Origin: Bacillota bacterium
Lineage (GTDB): Bacteria; Bacillota; Clostridia; Lachnospirales; Lachnospiraceae
Direction: 5' to 3'
Assembly: GCA_023450835.1 (NCBI GenBank)
Contig: JAEXGM010000004.1
Coordinates: forward strand, 1-64,000
Length of the DNA: 64,000 nt
Shown: positions 26,097-34,467 of the stretch, piece after piece
Layout of the letters: each line of letters begins with the position of its first letter
Position numbering within the stretch: the first letter of the stretch is position 1
Position numbers and translations under genes: made by a program
The notes under the pieces: generated by a model
Database searches by the model: none
Told to the model about the DNA's origin: nothing
Seen by the model: only the letters and a program-made list of their open reading frames with translations

Positions 26097-27287
26097 ATGA
26101 AAATATTAGTGGTAAATTGTGGTAGTTCATCATTAAAATATCAGTTGATTGATTCAGAGACAGAAAAGGCACTTGCTGTAGGTATATGTGAGAGAATCGG
26201 AATTGACGGAAGATTGGTTCATACACCTGCCGGCGGTGAGAAAATCCGTATGGAAGCAGACATGCCGGATCACAAAGCTGCTATTAAGTATGTATTGGAC
26301 GCTTTAATAAACAGTGAGTATGGTGTAATCGGACATCTTGATGAAATCGGTGCAGTTGGTCATCGTGTTGTTCACGGCGGTGAGAAGTTTGCTTCTTCCA
26401 TCGTGATTACAGATGAAGTAATTGCCGGAATTGAAGAATGCAGCGATCTGGCACCTCTTCACAACCCTGCCAACTTAATCGGTATTCGTGCGTGTCAGCA
26501 TTTAATGCCCGGTGTACCTATGGTAGCAGTGTTTGACACAGCTTTCCACCAGACAATGCCTCAGAAAGCATATTTATATGGTCTTCCTTACGAATATTAT
26601 GAAAACTACAAGATCAGAAGATACGGCTTCCACGGAACCAGCCACAGCTTTGTAGCAAAGAGAGCAGTTACATTATTAGGACTTGATCCCAATAACTCCA
26701 AAGTAATCGTATGCCATCTTGGAAACGGCTCCAGTGTTTCAGCAGTATTAAACGGTAAATCCGTTGATACCAGCATGGGTCTTACTCCTCTGGAAGGACT
26801 TATCATGGGTACCAGAAGCGGAAGCATCGATCCTGCCATCATTGAGTACCTTATGAAAAAAGAAGGTATGTCCATTGATGATGTAATGGAAGTATTAAAT
26901 AAGAAATCCGGTGTTCTTGGCCTTTCCGGTCTTTCAAGTGACTTCAGAGACTTGGAAGATGCTACGGCAGAAGGCAATGAAAAAGCTATTATGGCTGTTG
27001 ACGTATTCAACTACCACGTTGCAAAAACCATCGGTTCCTATGTAGCAGCTATGAACGGTGTAGATGCCATAGTATTTACAGCAGGTCTTGGTGAGAATGA
27101 TAAGGCTGTAAGAAAAGGAACAATGAGCTATTTAGGTTATCTGGGCGTTGAGATAAATGAAGCAAACAACAATACCAGAGGTAAGGAAATAGAACTTTCC
27201 ACTCCTGAATCCAAGGTTAAAGTATATATCATCCCTACCAATGAAGAGCTTGCTATAGCAAGAGAGACTGTTGGTCTCTTAGCATAA
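26097..27287 (+). CDS. ackA: Acetate kinase
   Basis: A 396-residue ASKHA-fold kinase making ATP and acetate from acetyl phosphate. Family motifs are MKILVVNCGSSSLKYQL, VGHRVVHGGEKFA, VFDTAFHQTMP, RRYGFHGTSHSFVA (catalytic His and Arg region), HLGNGSSVSAV, MGLTPLEGLIMGTRSG and FTAGLGENDKAVR. The ATG at 26097 lies directly behind a repeat that carries its ribosome site; longer in-frame starts translate the repeat. Works with Pta. Confidence 0.98.
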   Translation: MKILVVNCGSSSLKYQLIDSETEKALAVGICERIGIDGRLVHTPAGGEKIRMEADMPDHKAAIKYVLDALINSEYGVIGHLDEIGAVGHRVVHGGEKFASSIVITDEVIAGIEECSDLAPLHNPANLIGIRACQHLMPGVPMVAVFDTAFHQTMPQKAYLYGLPYEYYENYKIRRYGFHGTSHSFVAKRAVTLLGLDPNNSKVIVCHLGNGSSVSAVLNGKSVDTSMGLTPLEGLIMGTRSGSIDPAIIEYLMKKEGMSIDDVMEVLNKKSGVLGLSGLSSDFRDLEDATAEGNEKAIMAVDVFNYHVAKTIGSYVAAMNGVDAIVFTAGLGENDKAVRKGTMSYLGYLGVEINEANNNTRGKEIELSTPESKVKVYIIPTNEELAIARETVGLLA

Positions 27288-27365
27288 AGCAGTAACCGTT
27301 CACAGAAAGAGTGAAAGAGAAGCCTTTCACTCTCCCAAATATATCAGGAAAAGTTAAAATATACA

Positions 27366-27394
27366 TTGACAAATAATAGACCACTGATTATAAT
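27366..27394 (+). promoter_or_regulatory. Promoter of yceD-rpmF
   Basis: A perfect TTGACA (27366-27371), a 17-bp spacer and a perfect TATAAT (27389-27394), 36 bp before the yceD ATG. Confidence 0.9.
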
Positions 27395-27430
27395 AGTAAC
27401 AGTGCGAATTTTTGAAGATAGGAGATTGTT

Positions 27431-27958
27431 ATGATTATTAATTTGTCGGAGATTATGTCGGTCAAAGGCAATGTCGTGTCTGTACAAGCTCCCATCGAAG
27501 CAGAGAATTTTTGTATGGAAGGTGAATCCTATCCTTTTGCAAAGAAGGAACCGGTGGACTTAAAGATAACCCATTTAGGTGACCGTAAGGTTAAGCTGGA
27601 AGGCAGAATAGAAGTCTCTCTGTTAATTCCGTGCAGCAGATGCCTTAAAGACGTAAACATACCTTTAAATCTGGATTTTTCCAAGGAATTGGATTTTATG
27701 AAGGATTCGGAGGAACGTATTAAGGAATTGGATGAAACAAATTATATTAGTGGATATAATCTTGATGTTGATTTACTGGTCTATGACGAAATACTAATAG
27801 ACTTTCCCATGAAGGTTCTGTGCGACGAGAATTGTAAAGGATTTTGCAAGGTATGCGGGTCTGATTTGAATAAAGGTGAGTGTTCTTGTGAAAAGCAGGT
27901 CCTCGATCCCAGAATGTCAGTAATCCGAGATATATTCAATAATTTTAAGGAGGTGTAA
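27431..27958 (+). CDS. YceD/DUF177-family protein
   Basis: A 175-residue protein of the YceD (DUF177) family, linked to 23S rRNA accumulation and almost always encoded before rpmF. It has the VSLLIPCSRCLKDVNIPLNL element and a C-terminal zinc-ribbon-like cluster, CDENCKGFCKVCGSDLNKG then CSCE, followed by DPRMSVIRDIF. ATG at 27431 has AGGAG upstream and follows a near-perfect promoter. Two bases separate it from rpmF. The biochemical role is not established. Confidence 0.93.
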   Translation: MIINLSEIMSVKGNVVSVQAPIEAENFCMEGESYPFAKKEPVDLKITHLGDRKVKLEGRIEVSLLIPCSRCLKDVNIPLNLDFSKELDFMKDSEERIKELDETNYISGYNLDVDLLVYDEILIDFPMKVLCDENCKGFCKVCGSDLNKGECSCEKQVLDPRMSVIRDIFNNFKEV

Positions 27959-27960
27959 TC

Positions 27961-28146
27961 ATGGGAGCTATCTGTCCGAAGAATAAACATTCCAAAGCGA
28001 GAAGAGACAGCCGTAGGGCAAACTGGAAAATGTCTGCACCTAATTTAGTAAAGTGCAGCAAGTGCGGTGAATTAATGATGCCTCACAGAGTGTGCAAAGC
28101 TTGTGGTTCTTATAACAAGAAAGAAATCATTTCTACAGAGAAATAG
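27961..28146 (+). CDS. rpmF: 50S ribosomal protein L32
   Basis: A 61-residue zinc-binding L32 of the large subunit: KNKHSKARRDSRRANWKM, followed by CSKCGELMMPHRVCKACG with four cysteines in two CxxC pairs. ATG at 27961 with AAGGAGG. Co-transcribed with yceD and closed by a terminator 9 bp after the stop. Confidence 0.98.
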   Translation: MGAICPKNKHSKARRDSRRANWKMSAPNLVKCSKCGELMMPHRVCKACGSYNKKEIISTEK

Positions 28147-28155
28147 TTGAAAATC

Positions 28156-28189
28156 AAGGCCTCCAGGGATTTCTGGGGGCCTTATTTTT
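28156..28189 (+). terminator. Terminator of yceD-rpmF
   Basis: AAGGCCTCCAG pairs with CTGGGGGCCTT around a GGATTT loop, followed by ATTTTT. Confidence 0.9.
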
Positions 28190-28279
28190 ATGCCTGTCTT
28201 ACTGATTGTCGATAAAAGTCGATATATGGAACAAAAGTCTGTTTCCTTTCATAAATTATTGTGAAAGGAGGTAAGGCCA

Positions 28280-28945
28280 ATGAGTGAGGAAATATCTAAA
28301 AAAGCTGCTGTGGAAACGAAACCGCAAGCATCTGATTTAGATAACATCAGATATGAACCGACAGCATTGATGAGAGAATCTTCCAGACTTTTATTCCGTA
28401 TTCCTGTATTTTTAAGTCATCCCAGCAGGTTGAATTCTGTTCAGCAAATGTTTGTTGATGCGATAATTCTGCAGATTAGGGAAGCATTGTTGTTTCCCAG
28501 GACATTACCCATATCAGAGCAGTACCCCGAAACACCTTTAACCAATATACGCCGAATGATATTATCCAGTTATGGAATGGTATCACTTAATTTACGGCAG
28601 CGAAATGTAGCCTTTATTGAAAACAACCTGAATCAGCCGCTTACAGGCACTGCATGGGAAGGAAGCCCGTTTGCTCAGATAGAACCCGGCATGGCATATC
28701 AATATGGTTTGCCGCTGCTGCTTATCAGAGAAACAGGAGTGGAGCAGAATGGAATCTGGTCATTTGGAATAGGACCGTTTCTGATTCTGGAGTGGGATTC
28801 CACTGCAGCAGACCCTATAAACAGCTTTTTTGCGAAGAATGATTGGAAATCTATCTTCCAGAATTGGACCGGACAGGTAAGAAATGGTTACTATCTGCAG
28901 ACAGAACCGCCTTTTCAGTATTCCTGTTCAAAAGATTTTGATTAA
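28280..28945 (+). CDS. Unknown 221-residue protein
   Basis: I do not recognise this family. It is soluble, with no signal peptide or membrane helix. A polar N-terminus (residues 1-25) precedes TALMRESSRLLFRIPVFLSH, HPSRLNSVQQMFVDAIILQI, LRQRNVAFIENNLNQPLTG and an aromatic C-terminal part with GIWSFGIGPFLILEWDS. The ribosome site AAAGGAGG before ATG 28280 is strong, which supports expression. It is the last gene before a convergent hairpin (28975-29002). The compact alpha/beta look could fit a nucleotide- or nucleoside-related fold, but I can show no motif for this. Confidence 0.8.
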   Translation: MSEEISKKAAVETKPQASDLDNIRYEPTALMRESSRLLFRIPVFLSHPSRLNSVQQMFVDAIILQIREALLFPRTLPISEQYPETPLTNIRRMILSSYGMVSLNLRQRNVAFIENNLNQPLTGTAWEGSPFAQIEPGMAYQYGLPLLLIRETGVEQNGIWSFGIGPFLILEWDSTAADPINSFFAKNDWKSIFQNWTGQVRNGYYLQTEPPFQYSCSKDFD

Positions 28946-28974
28946 TTAGTATTTATATTAATTTGAAAATAAAT

Positions 28975-29002
28975 AAGACCTTCGGGTTTCCCTGAAGGTC
29001 TT
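28975..29002. terminator. Hairpin between convergent genes
   Basis: AAGACCTTCGGG pairs with CCTGAAGGTCTT around TTTC. It lies 30 bp after the gene ending at 28945 and 23 bp after the minus-strand gene ending at 29025. T-tracts are weak on both sides. Confidence 0.65.
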
Positions 29003-29024
29003 AAATAATTGCCGGATTGAAATG

Positions 29025-29216
29025 TTAGTTTCCTCCCGGACCGTCTCTACGCTCGGACTCATCTGAAGATATACCGTATGCCTGTGACACCGTATGCATA
29101 TCTTTCATCGAAGATTCCGTGCCGGCGTTTGTTTCGTTGACACTCACATCGTGCATCTTACCAGTTGTCTTATTCTTAGAACTGTGTTTAGAATTACAAT
29201 TTTTCGTGTTTGCCAT
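29025..29216 (-). CDS. Small hydrophilic protein, unknown function
   Basis: A 63-residue protein, rich in Ser, Asn and Lys (NTKNCNSKHSSKNKTTGK) at the N-terminus and acidic at the C-terminus (SSDESERRDGPGGN), with one Cys. Low complexity and no hydrophobic stretch suggest an intrinsically disordered protein; small spore proteins often look like this, but no family match is claimed. AAGGAG lies 6 bases before ATG 29216 (an ATG at 29219 is the alternative). Confidence 0.6.
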   Translation of the reverse strand: MANTKNCNSKHSSKNKTTGKMHDVSVNETNAGTESSMKDMHTVSQAYGISSDESERRDGPGGN

Positions 29217-29384
29217 CATAAACTCCTTCTGAGACTTTTTTCGTTCTTTTACAAGAACCATTCACCTTTAAATGTTTTGGTTATTTTCCATTTGCAACGA
29301 ATTTGCTGTAATTTTAAATAATAACGTAATCATTTATTAGTGAACAAATTTAGTATAACCGTTACGTTTATTTTTATGTATGAC

Positions 29385-30605
29385 TTACAAGCGGTAATAA
29401 TTTTTAAGGAGCATAAGCAAACCTTCTCCAAAGGCTGCAAGGTCTTTTGCAGGCATTTCTTTTAATTTCTCAGCTTCCATATAAGTAATCTTATCTGCAT
29501 AATTTTTTTTAAAATAAGGGTCGAAACAGGTGTCTCCTTCATGAATACCCTGAGGGATAAATTTTCCGTTTCTCTTTAGATAGCAGGTTGATGGAGTCGC
29601 TTTCTTTCTGTATTCTTTATCCACATATTGGGAAACGCTTTTATGCACTGCCATATCCTCCATGGGAAGATAATAGTAATCGGAAGGCGGAGAAAGGTAA
29701 TATTTCAGTGTGCCATTGTAAACCGGTATTTTAAATATTAAAGAGCAGCCATCAAAAGCAACAACTAATTCCATACCCTCTATTATTTCCTGATTGCTTT
29801 TAAGAGAGGTTTTTTCTTTTAAAGGGCAGGATACGGTAAAAGCCCCGGGAAAAGAAAAAGGCAGCTGACAGGTAAGGGATACCAGACTTTGATCTTCTGA
29901 GAATTCACAGGTTATCAAAGAATGAGAGTCTGTTAAAGTGCCGGATGCCAGGATGTCCCTAAAATAAAGCATACCGGATATAGGGAGCAGACTTCTTACA
30001 TCTTCCAGATTATGCAGGAGTAAGATATTCTCCAGGTCAGCCGCGCTGGGATTAGCACCGTTATTAGCAGGAGCAGATTGCCCTGCCAGTCTTTCATAAG
30101 CCAGTCTTCCTAAGTAGCCGGAATAAAGGGATATCAGCTCTTCACCGGAATAGGTGTCCATTCTTTTCAGACCAAGATAACTCTCTATTGCTTTCAAACG
30201 GATACTTTCAAAGGATAGCAATTTTTTTAGGGGAAGTATCGACTTGTATAAATCAACACTTTCTATATGAGCAAAGGGGTCAGCAATCCCATACATTTCA
30301 GCCTTTTTCTGCAGAAAAGGAATATCGAAGCCGCTGCCATTGTAGTGAATTAAACGCCGATAGTCTTTTAAAAAGTCAAAGAAGGCAAGGATAAACTCGA
30401 GCTCCTTTGCAGGTTCTGTGTTAAGCCATTGGATTATTTCCCAGGAATCTTCCTTGCAGTACATACAGCCAATAAGATAGACATAGGAAGTCTTGGCAGA
30501 AAAACCAGTGGTCTCAATATCGAAGAAAAGGATTTCTTCCTTCTTAAAGGGTTCGTGAACTGGATAAGTATATTCTATTTGAAGCTGAGTAAGTTTTGTT
30601 TTCAT
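29385..30605 (-). CDS. YprB-like ribonuclease H-like (DEDD) exonuclease domain protein
   Basis: A 406-residue protein. Residues 15-190 form a DEDD 3'-5' exonuclease fold: FFDIETTGFSAKTSYVYLIG (Asp-Glu pair), a mid-domain IHYNGSGFDIPFLQKKAEMY with Asp, then YKSILPLKKLLSFESIRLK and LLHNLEDVRSLLPI with the last catalytic Asp. The C-terminal half is specific to the YprB family, whose substrate is unknown. ATG at 30605 is preferred; an in-frame ATG at 30707 would translate one and a half copies of a DNA repeat. Two tandem repeat copies form its leader. Confidence 0.88.
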   Translation of the reverse strand: MKTKLTQLQIEYTYPVHEPFKKEEILFFDIETTGFSAKTSYVYLIGCMYCKEDSWEIIQWLNTEPAKELEFILAFFDFLKDYRRLIHYNGSGFDIPFLQKKAEMYGIADPFAHIESVDLYKSILPLKKLLSFESIRLKAIESYLGLKRMDTYSGEELISLYSGYLGRLAYERLAGQSAPANNGANPSAADLENILLLHNLEDVRSLLPISGMLYFRDILASGTLTDSHSLITCEFSEDQSLVSLTCQLPFSFPGAFTVSCPLKEKTSLKSNQEIIEGMELVVAFDGCSLIFKIPVYNGTLKYYLSPPSDYYYLPMEDMAVHKSVSQYVDKEYRKKATPSTCYLKRNGKFIPQGIHEGDTCFDPYFKKNYADKITYMEAEKLKEMPAKDLAAFGEGLLMLLKNYYRL

Positions 30606-30668
30606 AGTAACCTCTTTCGTGAATATCAAATCTTTGATTTGATATTCCTGAATCCGTAGTTGAAAAAT
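30606..30668 (-). repeat. Hairpin repeat family R1, copy 3, before yprB
   Basis: Minus-strand reading: TTTTTCAACTACGGATTCAG, the palindrome GAATATCAAATC-AAA-GATTTGATATTC, CACGAAAGAGGTTACT, then the yprB ATG. It is nearly identical to the ackA copy. Confidence 0.85.
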
Positions 30669-30684
30669 GTCTTTTATTTTTCGA

Positions 30685-30745
30685 CTAACCTCTTTCGTGA
30701 ATATCAAATCTTCAATTTGATATTCTTGAATCTGTAGTTGAAAAA
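30685..30745 (-). repeat. Hairpin repeat family R1, copy 4, in tandem with copy 3
   Basis: Minus-strand reading: TTTTTCAACTACAGATTCAA, GAATATCAAATT-GAA-GATTTGATATTC, CACGAAAGAGGTTAGTC. No start codon follows directly; 16 bp later copy 3 begins. A further remnant (30750-30772) keeps only the two ends. Confidence 0.8.
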
Positions 30746-30772
30746 GTCTTTCGTTAATCTATCGTTGAAATA

Positions 30773-31111
30773 TCATTCATTTAATAAGTTTACCTTTTTA
30801 TTTTAACATAAGAAAGCATGTTTACAAGTGAAATGATTATAACTGATATTTTTTTAATACGGAGGTATTGTTGACGCCTTCTTTTCTCAAAGCAGTTTCC
30901 GGCAGTTTTCCCAACTTTTATAACAATTCTAATTCTCAGAGTTATCCCAGTGAGGACAAGATATTAAACAAAAGATAGTCCCGCCTTAATCTAAATATCC
31001 TCCGTTGCTTCCAATACCAAAGAAAGCTAATATAAATGCAAACTTAATTTACCGCAGCGATTAGAGTAAACTCAGGCGGTTTATTGCTAAAAAATATTAA
31101 AGGAGGCAGCC
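30773..31111. other. Intergenic region before the radical-SAM operon
   Basis: About 340 bp with no ORF. Two inverted pairs are visible: ACGGAGGTATT (30860-30870) with AATATCCTCCGT (30995-31006), and ACCGC with GCGGT near 31052-31080 around a 20-base loop, 30 bp before the ATG. No riboswitch consensus that I know is recognisable, and there is no clear promoter. Confidence 0.35.
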
Positions 31112-32338
31112 ATGTCCTTAAGTCTTAAAGAAGTGATAAAAAAATATCCCGAATTCCCACCTCTGATAGCGATAAAAATTGACGCCCAGAGAAGAGGCGT
31201 TTATTATTCGAAACAGGCACTGGAGGTATTGAATGAAGAAAAGCATCAGATCAGAGGTTCAACCCTCTTTGGTGCAAGAGATGCCAAACTGACTCCGGTG
31301 CCGGAATCTCTGGTGTTAAGAGACGGAACGATTTTGCTGACGGACTCTACTCCGCTGGAACAGAATCCCTATATTGTAGATGTAATTGATGGGAAGCTTG
31401 GCTTAACCGATAACGGCGAATTCATAGAAAGTGTGGAATACTGGCCGAGGCCCGCTTATTACGGTAAGGTGACAGAAAGCGGAAAGCTGATGGAGCATGT
31501 GGTAACGGTAAGACCGCAGAGATTGCAGGTAATGCCCTCCAGCTATTGCCACTTCTGGACCAATGAGCAGGGATGTAAATACTGTGATATCGTCAATCAT
31601 TTGAAAGATCAGAAGAATGAGCTGGGTATTAATCCAAAACTAAAGCCCCAGGAGGTTGCCGAGGTCATAAAAGAAGCCTTAAAGCAGCCCGGCAGATTCT
31701 CGAGTATCTGCCTGACCGCCGGTTCCGACACCAGAGGAATGGAACCTTTTGATGAAGAGGTAGATTACTATATTGCGATTTTAAAAGAGATAGGGAAGCT
31801 TTTTCGCACAGAACGCTTTCCGAGCCAGTTAATTGGCACGGCCTTTCAGGAAAACCAGCTGCGAAGGCTCTATGAGGAAACCGGTCTAACCAGTTATACT
31901 GCGGATATTGAGGTGTTGAATGAGGAGCTCTTTAACTGGATATGTCCCGGAAAGGCGGAATGGATCGGTTATCAGGAGTGGAAGAGGCGCTTAATTAAGG
32001 CTGTAGATATATTTGGAAGAGGTAATGTCAATACGGGAATTGTTGCCGGAGTTGAATTTGCGAAGCCCTATGGCTTTACCGATGAGGAAAAGGCACTTCA
32101 GGCGGTGCTTGGTGAGGCAAGAGACCTTGCAGAGCATGGAGTTTCCACGGTATATGTTGTATGGATACCAAGGCCCCATTCTTATTTTCATGACCAAAAG
32201 AATGCGTCCCTGGAGTATTATGTCCGGCTGGCAAAGGGTCTGCATGACCTTAGAGCGGAATATGATCTGCCTGTGGATTTCGATGATTACCGACGGTGCG
32301 GAAATCATCCGGATACTGATTTGACAAGAATAATATAG
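31112..32338 (+). CDS. Radical SAM protein with CX8CX2C cluster motif
   Basis: A 408-residue protein. The likely iron-sulfur site is Cys146, Cys155 and Cys158 in YCHFWTNEQGCKYCDI, a CX8CX2C spacing instead of the standard CX3CX2C; Elp3-type enzymes use a similarly long first gap. The barrel part follows: SSICLTAGSDTRG, YTADIEVLNEELFNWICPGK, VNTGIVAGVEFAKPYGF. The first 140 residues are a family-specific domain. ATG at 31112 has AAGGAGG. It heads an apparent operon with a split-barrel protein and a GNAT (gaps 12 and 18 bp), then an ABC importer. The substrate is unknown; a link to uptake of an organosulfur or nitrile-like compound is inferred only from neighbours. Confidence 0.82.
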   Translation: MSLSLKEVIKKYPEFPPLIAIKIDAQRRGVYYSKQALEVLNEEKHQIRGSTLFGARDAKLTPVPESLVLRDGTILLTDSTPLEQNPYIVDVIDGKLGLTDNGEFIESVEYWPRPAYYGKVTESGKLMEHVVTVRPQRLQVMPSSYCHFWTNEQGCKYCDIVNHLKDQKNELGINPKLKPQEVAEVIKEALKQPGRFSSICLTAGSDTRGMEPFDEEVDYYIAILKEIGKLFRTERFPSQLIGTAFQENQLRRLYEETGLTSYTADIEVLNEELFNWICPGKAEWIGYQEWKRRLIKAVDIFGRGNVNTGIVAGVEFAKPYGFTDEEKALQAVLGEARDLAEHGVSTVYVVWIPRPHSYFHDQKNASLEYYVRLAKGLHDLRAEYDLPVDFDDYRRCGNHPDTDLTRII

Positions 32339-32350
32339 GGGGAGATTACT

Positions 32351-32815
32351 ATGGCGGCTGTATTAAAGAAAGAAATCATTGATCTGATAAATGAAAAAAG
32401 TACGGTGAAAATACTGGCAACAACGGATGCGGATGGTCTTCCCCGCGGAGATGTAAAGGAGTACCTTACGGTAAATACAGAGGGGAAGCTTCAATATCTT
32501 GAGCTTTTGGAGACAGCACGCAGCTATAAGAATTTTACCAGAAGCTTATGGTTTGACCAAAAGATTTCCGTTACCATTCTGGGGGAGAATAAGGAAAGTT
32601 ACCTGATTATCGGTAAGCCGGAGAAAATACATATCAGCGGAGAGCTGTATGAAGAACAGTATAACTATATCAGAGAATACCTGGGAGATGTGGATCTGGC
32701 TGCTGTATGTATTATTGAACCTTTAAGCATCCTTGATACCACCCTGGCAAAGAACATGCTGGAGCAGGATGCTAAAAGACCTGTTTTCCGGCATCTGGAC
32801 CGACTTATCAAATAA
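32351..32815 (+). CDS. Pyridoxamine 5'-phosphate oxidase-like flavin split-barrel protein
   Basis: A 154-residue protein of the FMN-binding split-barrel superfamily: VKILATTDADGLPRGDVKEY (first strand pair), LLETARSYKNFTRSLWFDQK (phosphate-contacting helix) and VTILGENKESYLIIGKPEKI. Length and layout fit small flavin reductases or FMN-binding proteins. It lies 12 bp after the radical-SAM gene and 18 bp before the GNAT gene, so the three are probably one transcript. It may supply reduced flavin or electrons to the pathway, which is inference. Confidence 0.82.
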   Translation: MAAVLKKEIIDLINEKSTVKILATTDADGLPRGDVKEYLTVNTEGKLQYLELLETARSYKNFTRSLWFDQKISVTILGENKESYLIIGKPEKIHISGELYEEQYNYIREYLGDVDLAAVCIIEPLSILDTTLAKNMLEQDAKRPVFRHLDRLIK

Positions 32816-32833
32816 CCGGAGGAGAGCAAAGAC

Positions 32834-33370
32834 ATGGCGGAAAAAGAAGAAAAAAATATCAGAATAGTGAAAGCACAAGAGAAGGATATTGCACTGGTGG
32901 TATCCTTACGAAAACTATTATTTCAGGAGATGGGCGTGCCGGAGGAGTCTTTTATTGAGAATGTGTACAATGTGATTGAAACCTACTATGCCGAGGAACT
33001 TTCAGGGGACAATATTGCTCATTATATTGCATATGACGGGGATAAACCGGTAGCAGTGGCAGGAGCGTTAATAAAGACGGATTTTCCTTATTACCTTTTT
33101 AATCCGGGTTATTACGGATGGATTATTGATGTCTATACTGTGACGGAATACCGCGGAAGAGGGCTGGCTTCCGAGCTGATTGATAAAGCCCATCAGTGGC
33201 TTAGGGAGAAAGGGGTGACGGAGTCGAAACTAATCGCCTCCGGAAGCAAGGCACGCAAATTATATGACCGGCTGGGTTACCGTGCTACCTGGGAGATGAG
33301 CTATAATTTATCCGGACTGCCGACCTATAACGAGTATATCGACCAGAACGGGGACGGAGAAGGTATTTGA
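32834..33370 (+). CDS. GNAT-family N-acetyltransferase
   Basis: A 178-residue acetyltransferase. The acetyl-CoA site is seen in IIDVYTVTEYRGRGLASELI (motif A, RGRGLA) and the closing SGSKARKLYDRLGYRATWEM. The N-terminus (NIRIVKAQEKDIALVVSLRK) is the usual GNAT start. The closing GDGEGI tail is polar. ATG at 32834 follows a GGAGGAG. As the third gene of the radical-SAM operon it may acetylate an intermediate or detoxify the product; the target is unknown. Confidence 0.88.
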   Translation: MAEKEEKNIRIVKAQEKDIALVVSLRKLLFQEMGVPEESFIENVYNVIETYYAEELSGDNIAHYIAYDGDKPVAVAGALIKTDFPYYLFNPGYYGWIIDVYTVTEYRGRGLASELIDKAHQWLREKGVTESKLIASGSKARKLYDRLGYRATWEMSYNLSGLPTYNEYIDQNGDGEGI

Positions 33371-33541
33371 TTGACATCTTAAGATTAGACGTTGGAGAAA
33401 AAATATCAATCACCAAAATTTCCTCTTATACAAATCAAAATATATTCTATAGAAAATGAATCAAAATAATTATATTATAAACATATCGGAATACTATGCA
33501 ATTAATTCTTGCAGTGAATAGCAATTGAAAGGGGATTTCCT

Positions 33542-34414
33542 ATGGCTCAGGACATAACACTTGATAAGGCAGAGGTTGACAAGGCAGAGATTAATAAGCC
33601 TAAGGCTGCTGTATTTCAAAAAAGAAGGTATCGAAAACTTCAGCGGGAGCACGTTGAGGAAGTCTGTATTAGCATTGGGACCTTTGTGGTATTGGCAATA
33701 ATTTGGTATGTTATAACGAAGCTTAAGCTGGTATCAGATGTGCTGGTACCGACGCCTGCCAGGGTATTGAAGAGTCTTAGGACACTGATCTTTGAAGGAT
33801 ATAAAGGAGTGCCGCTATTGAAGCATTTGACAGACAGCCTTTACCGGCTGCTGAGTGCATATGTCCTGGCCGGTATTTTTGGAATCGCACTGGGCCTTGC
33901 CAGCGGATATAACCGAAGAATCCGGGCTGTCTTTGATCCCTTGGTGGAGTTTTATCAATCCCTGCCGCCGCTGGCTTATTATACGTTGCTGATTATATGG
34001 CTTGGAATCGAAAATAAATCAAAAATTACACTATTGTTTCTGGCAGCTTTTGCATCAGTTTACATATCTTCCATGTCCGGTGTGAAAGCCGTAAGAGAGG
34101 ATTACATCAACGGAGCCTATACGCTGGGAGCAAAAAAGATGCAGGTATTCTGGCATGTAATATTTCCCGCCAGTCTGCCTTATATCTTTACCGGACTTAG
34201 GACTTCTATGGCAGCGGCCTTTGGTACTCTGGTAGCAGCGGAAATGGTAGCCTCGGTCACCGGTATTGGCTGGATGGTCTTTGATGCCAGCAGATTTCTT
34301 CGAAGTGATATCATATTTGCCGGTCTGATTGTAATGGGTATCACAAGTATTGTCCTTGACCGGACTATCCGTTTTGCGGAAAAGAAGATTGTCCCCTGGA
34401 AGGGCAAAGAGTAA
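33542..34414 (+). CDS. ABC transporter permease, NitT/TauT type
   Basis: A 290-residue inner-membrane subunit of a BPD-type importer for sulfonates, nitrate or related anions (SsuC/TauC family). A polar N-terminal tail of 40 residues precedes six hydrophobic helices. The EAA loop that contacts the ATPase is seen in GAYTLGAKKMQVFWHVIFPA; further family signs are DSLYRLLSAYVLAGIFGIAL and PLAYYTLLIIWLGI. A GAAAGGGGA ribosome site precedes ATG 33542. The substrate-binding protein follows 53 bp later. Confidence 0.93.
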   Translation: MAQDITLDKAEVDKAEINKPKAAVFQKRRYRKLQREHVEEVCISIGTFVVLAIIWYVITKLKLVSDVLVPTPARVLKSLRTLIFEGYKGVPLLKHLTDSLYRLLSAYVLAGIFGIALGLASGYNRRIRAVFDPLVEFYQSLPPLAYYTLLIIWLGIENKSKITLLFLAAFASVYISSMSGVKAVREDYINGAYTLGAKKMQVFWHVIFPASLPYIFTGLRTSMAAAFGTLVAAEMVASVTGIGWMVFDASRFLRSDIIFAGLIVMGITSIVLDRTIRFAEKKIVPWKGKE

Positions 34415-34467
34415 ATTTATCCGTTAAGTGATTTCAGAATAATCAATATATTATAAGGAGAGAGAAT

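Noticed and set aside
30606..30707. Extended N-terminus of the YprB-like protein starting at 30707
   Set aside because: The extra residues only translate the R1 repeat copies, and a good ribosome site lies before ATG 30605.
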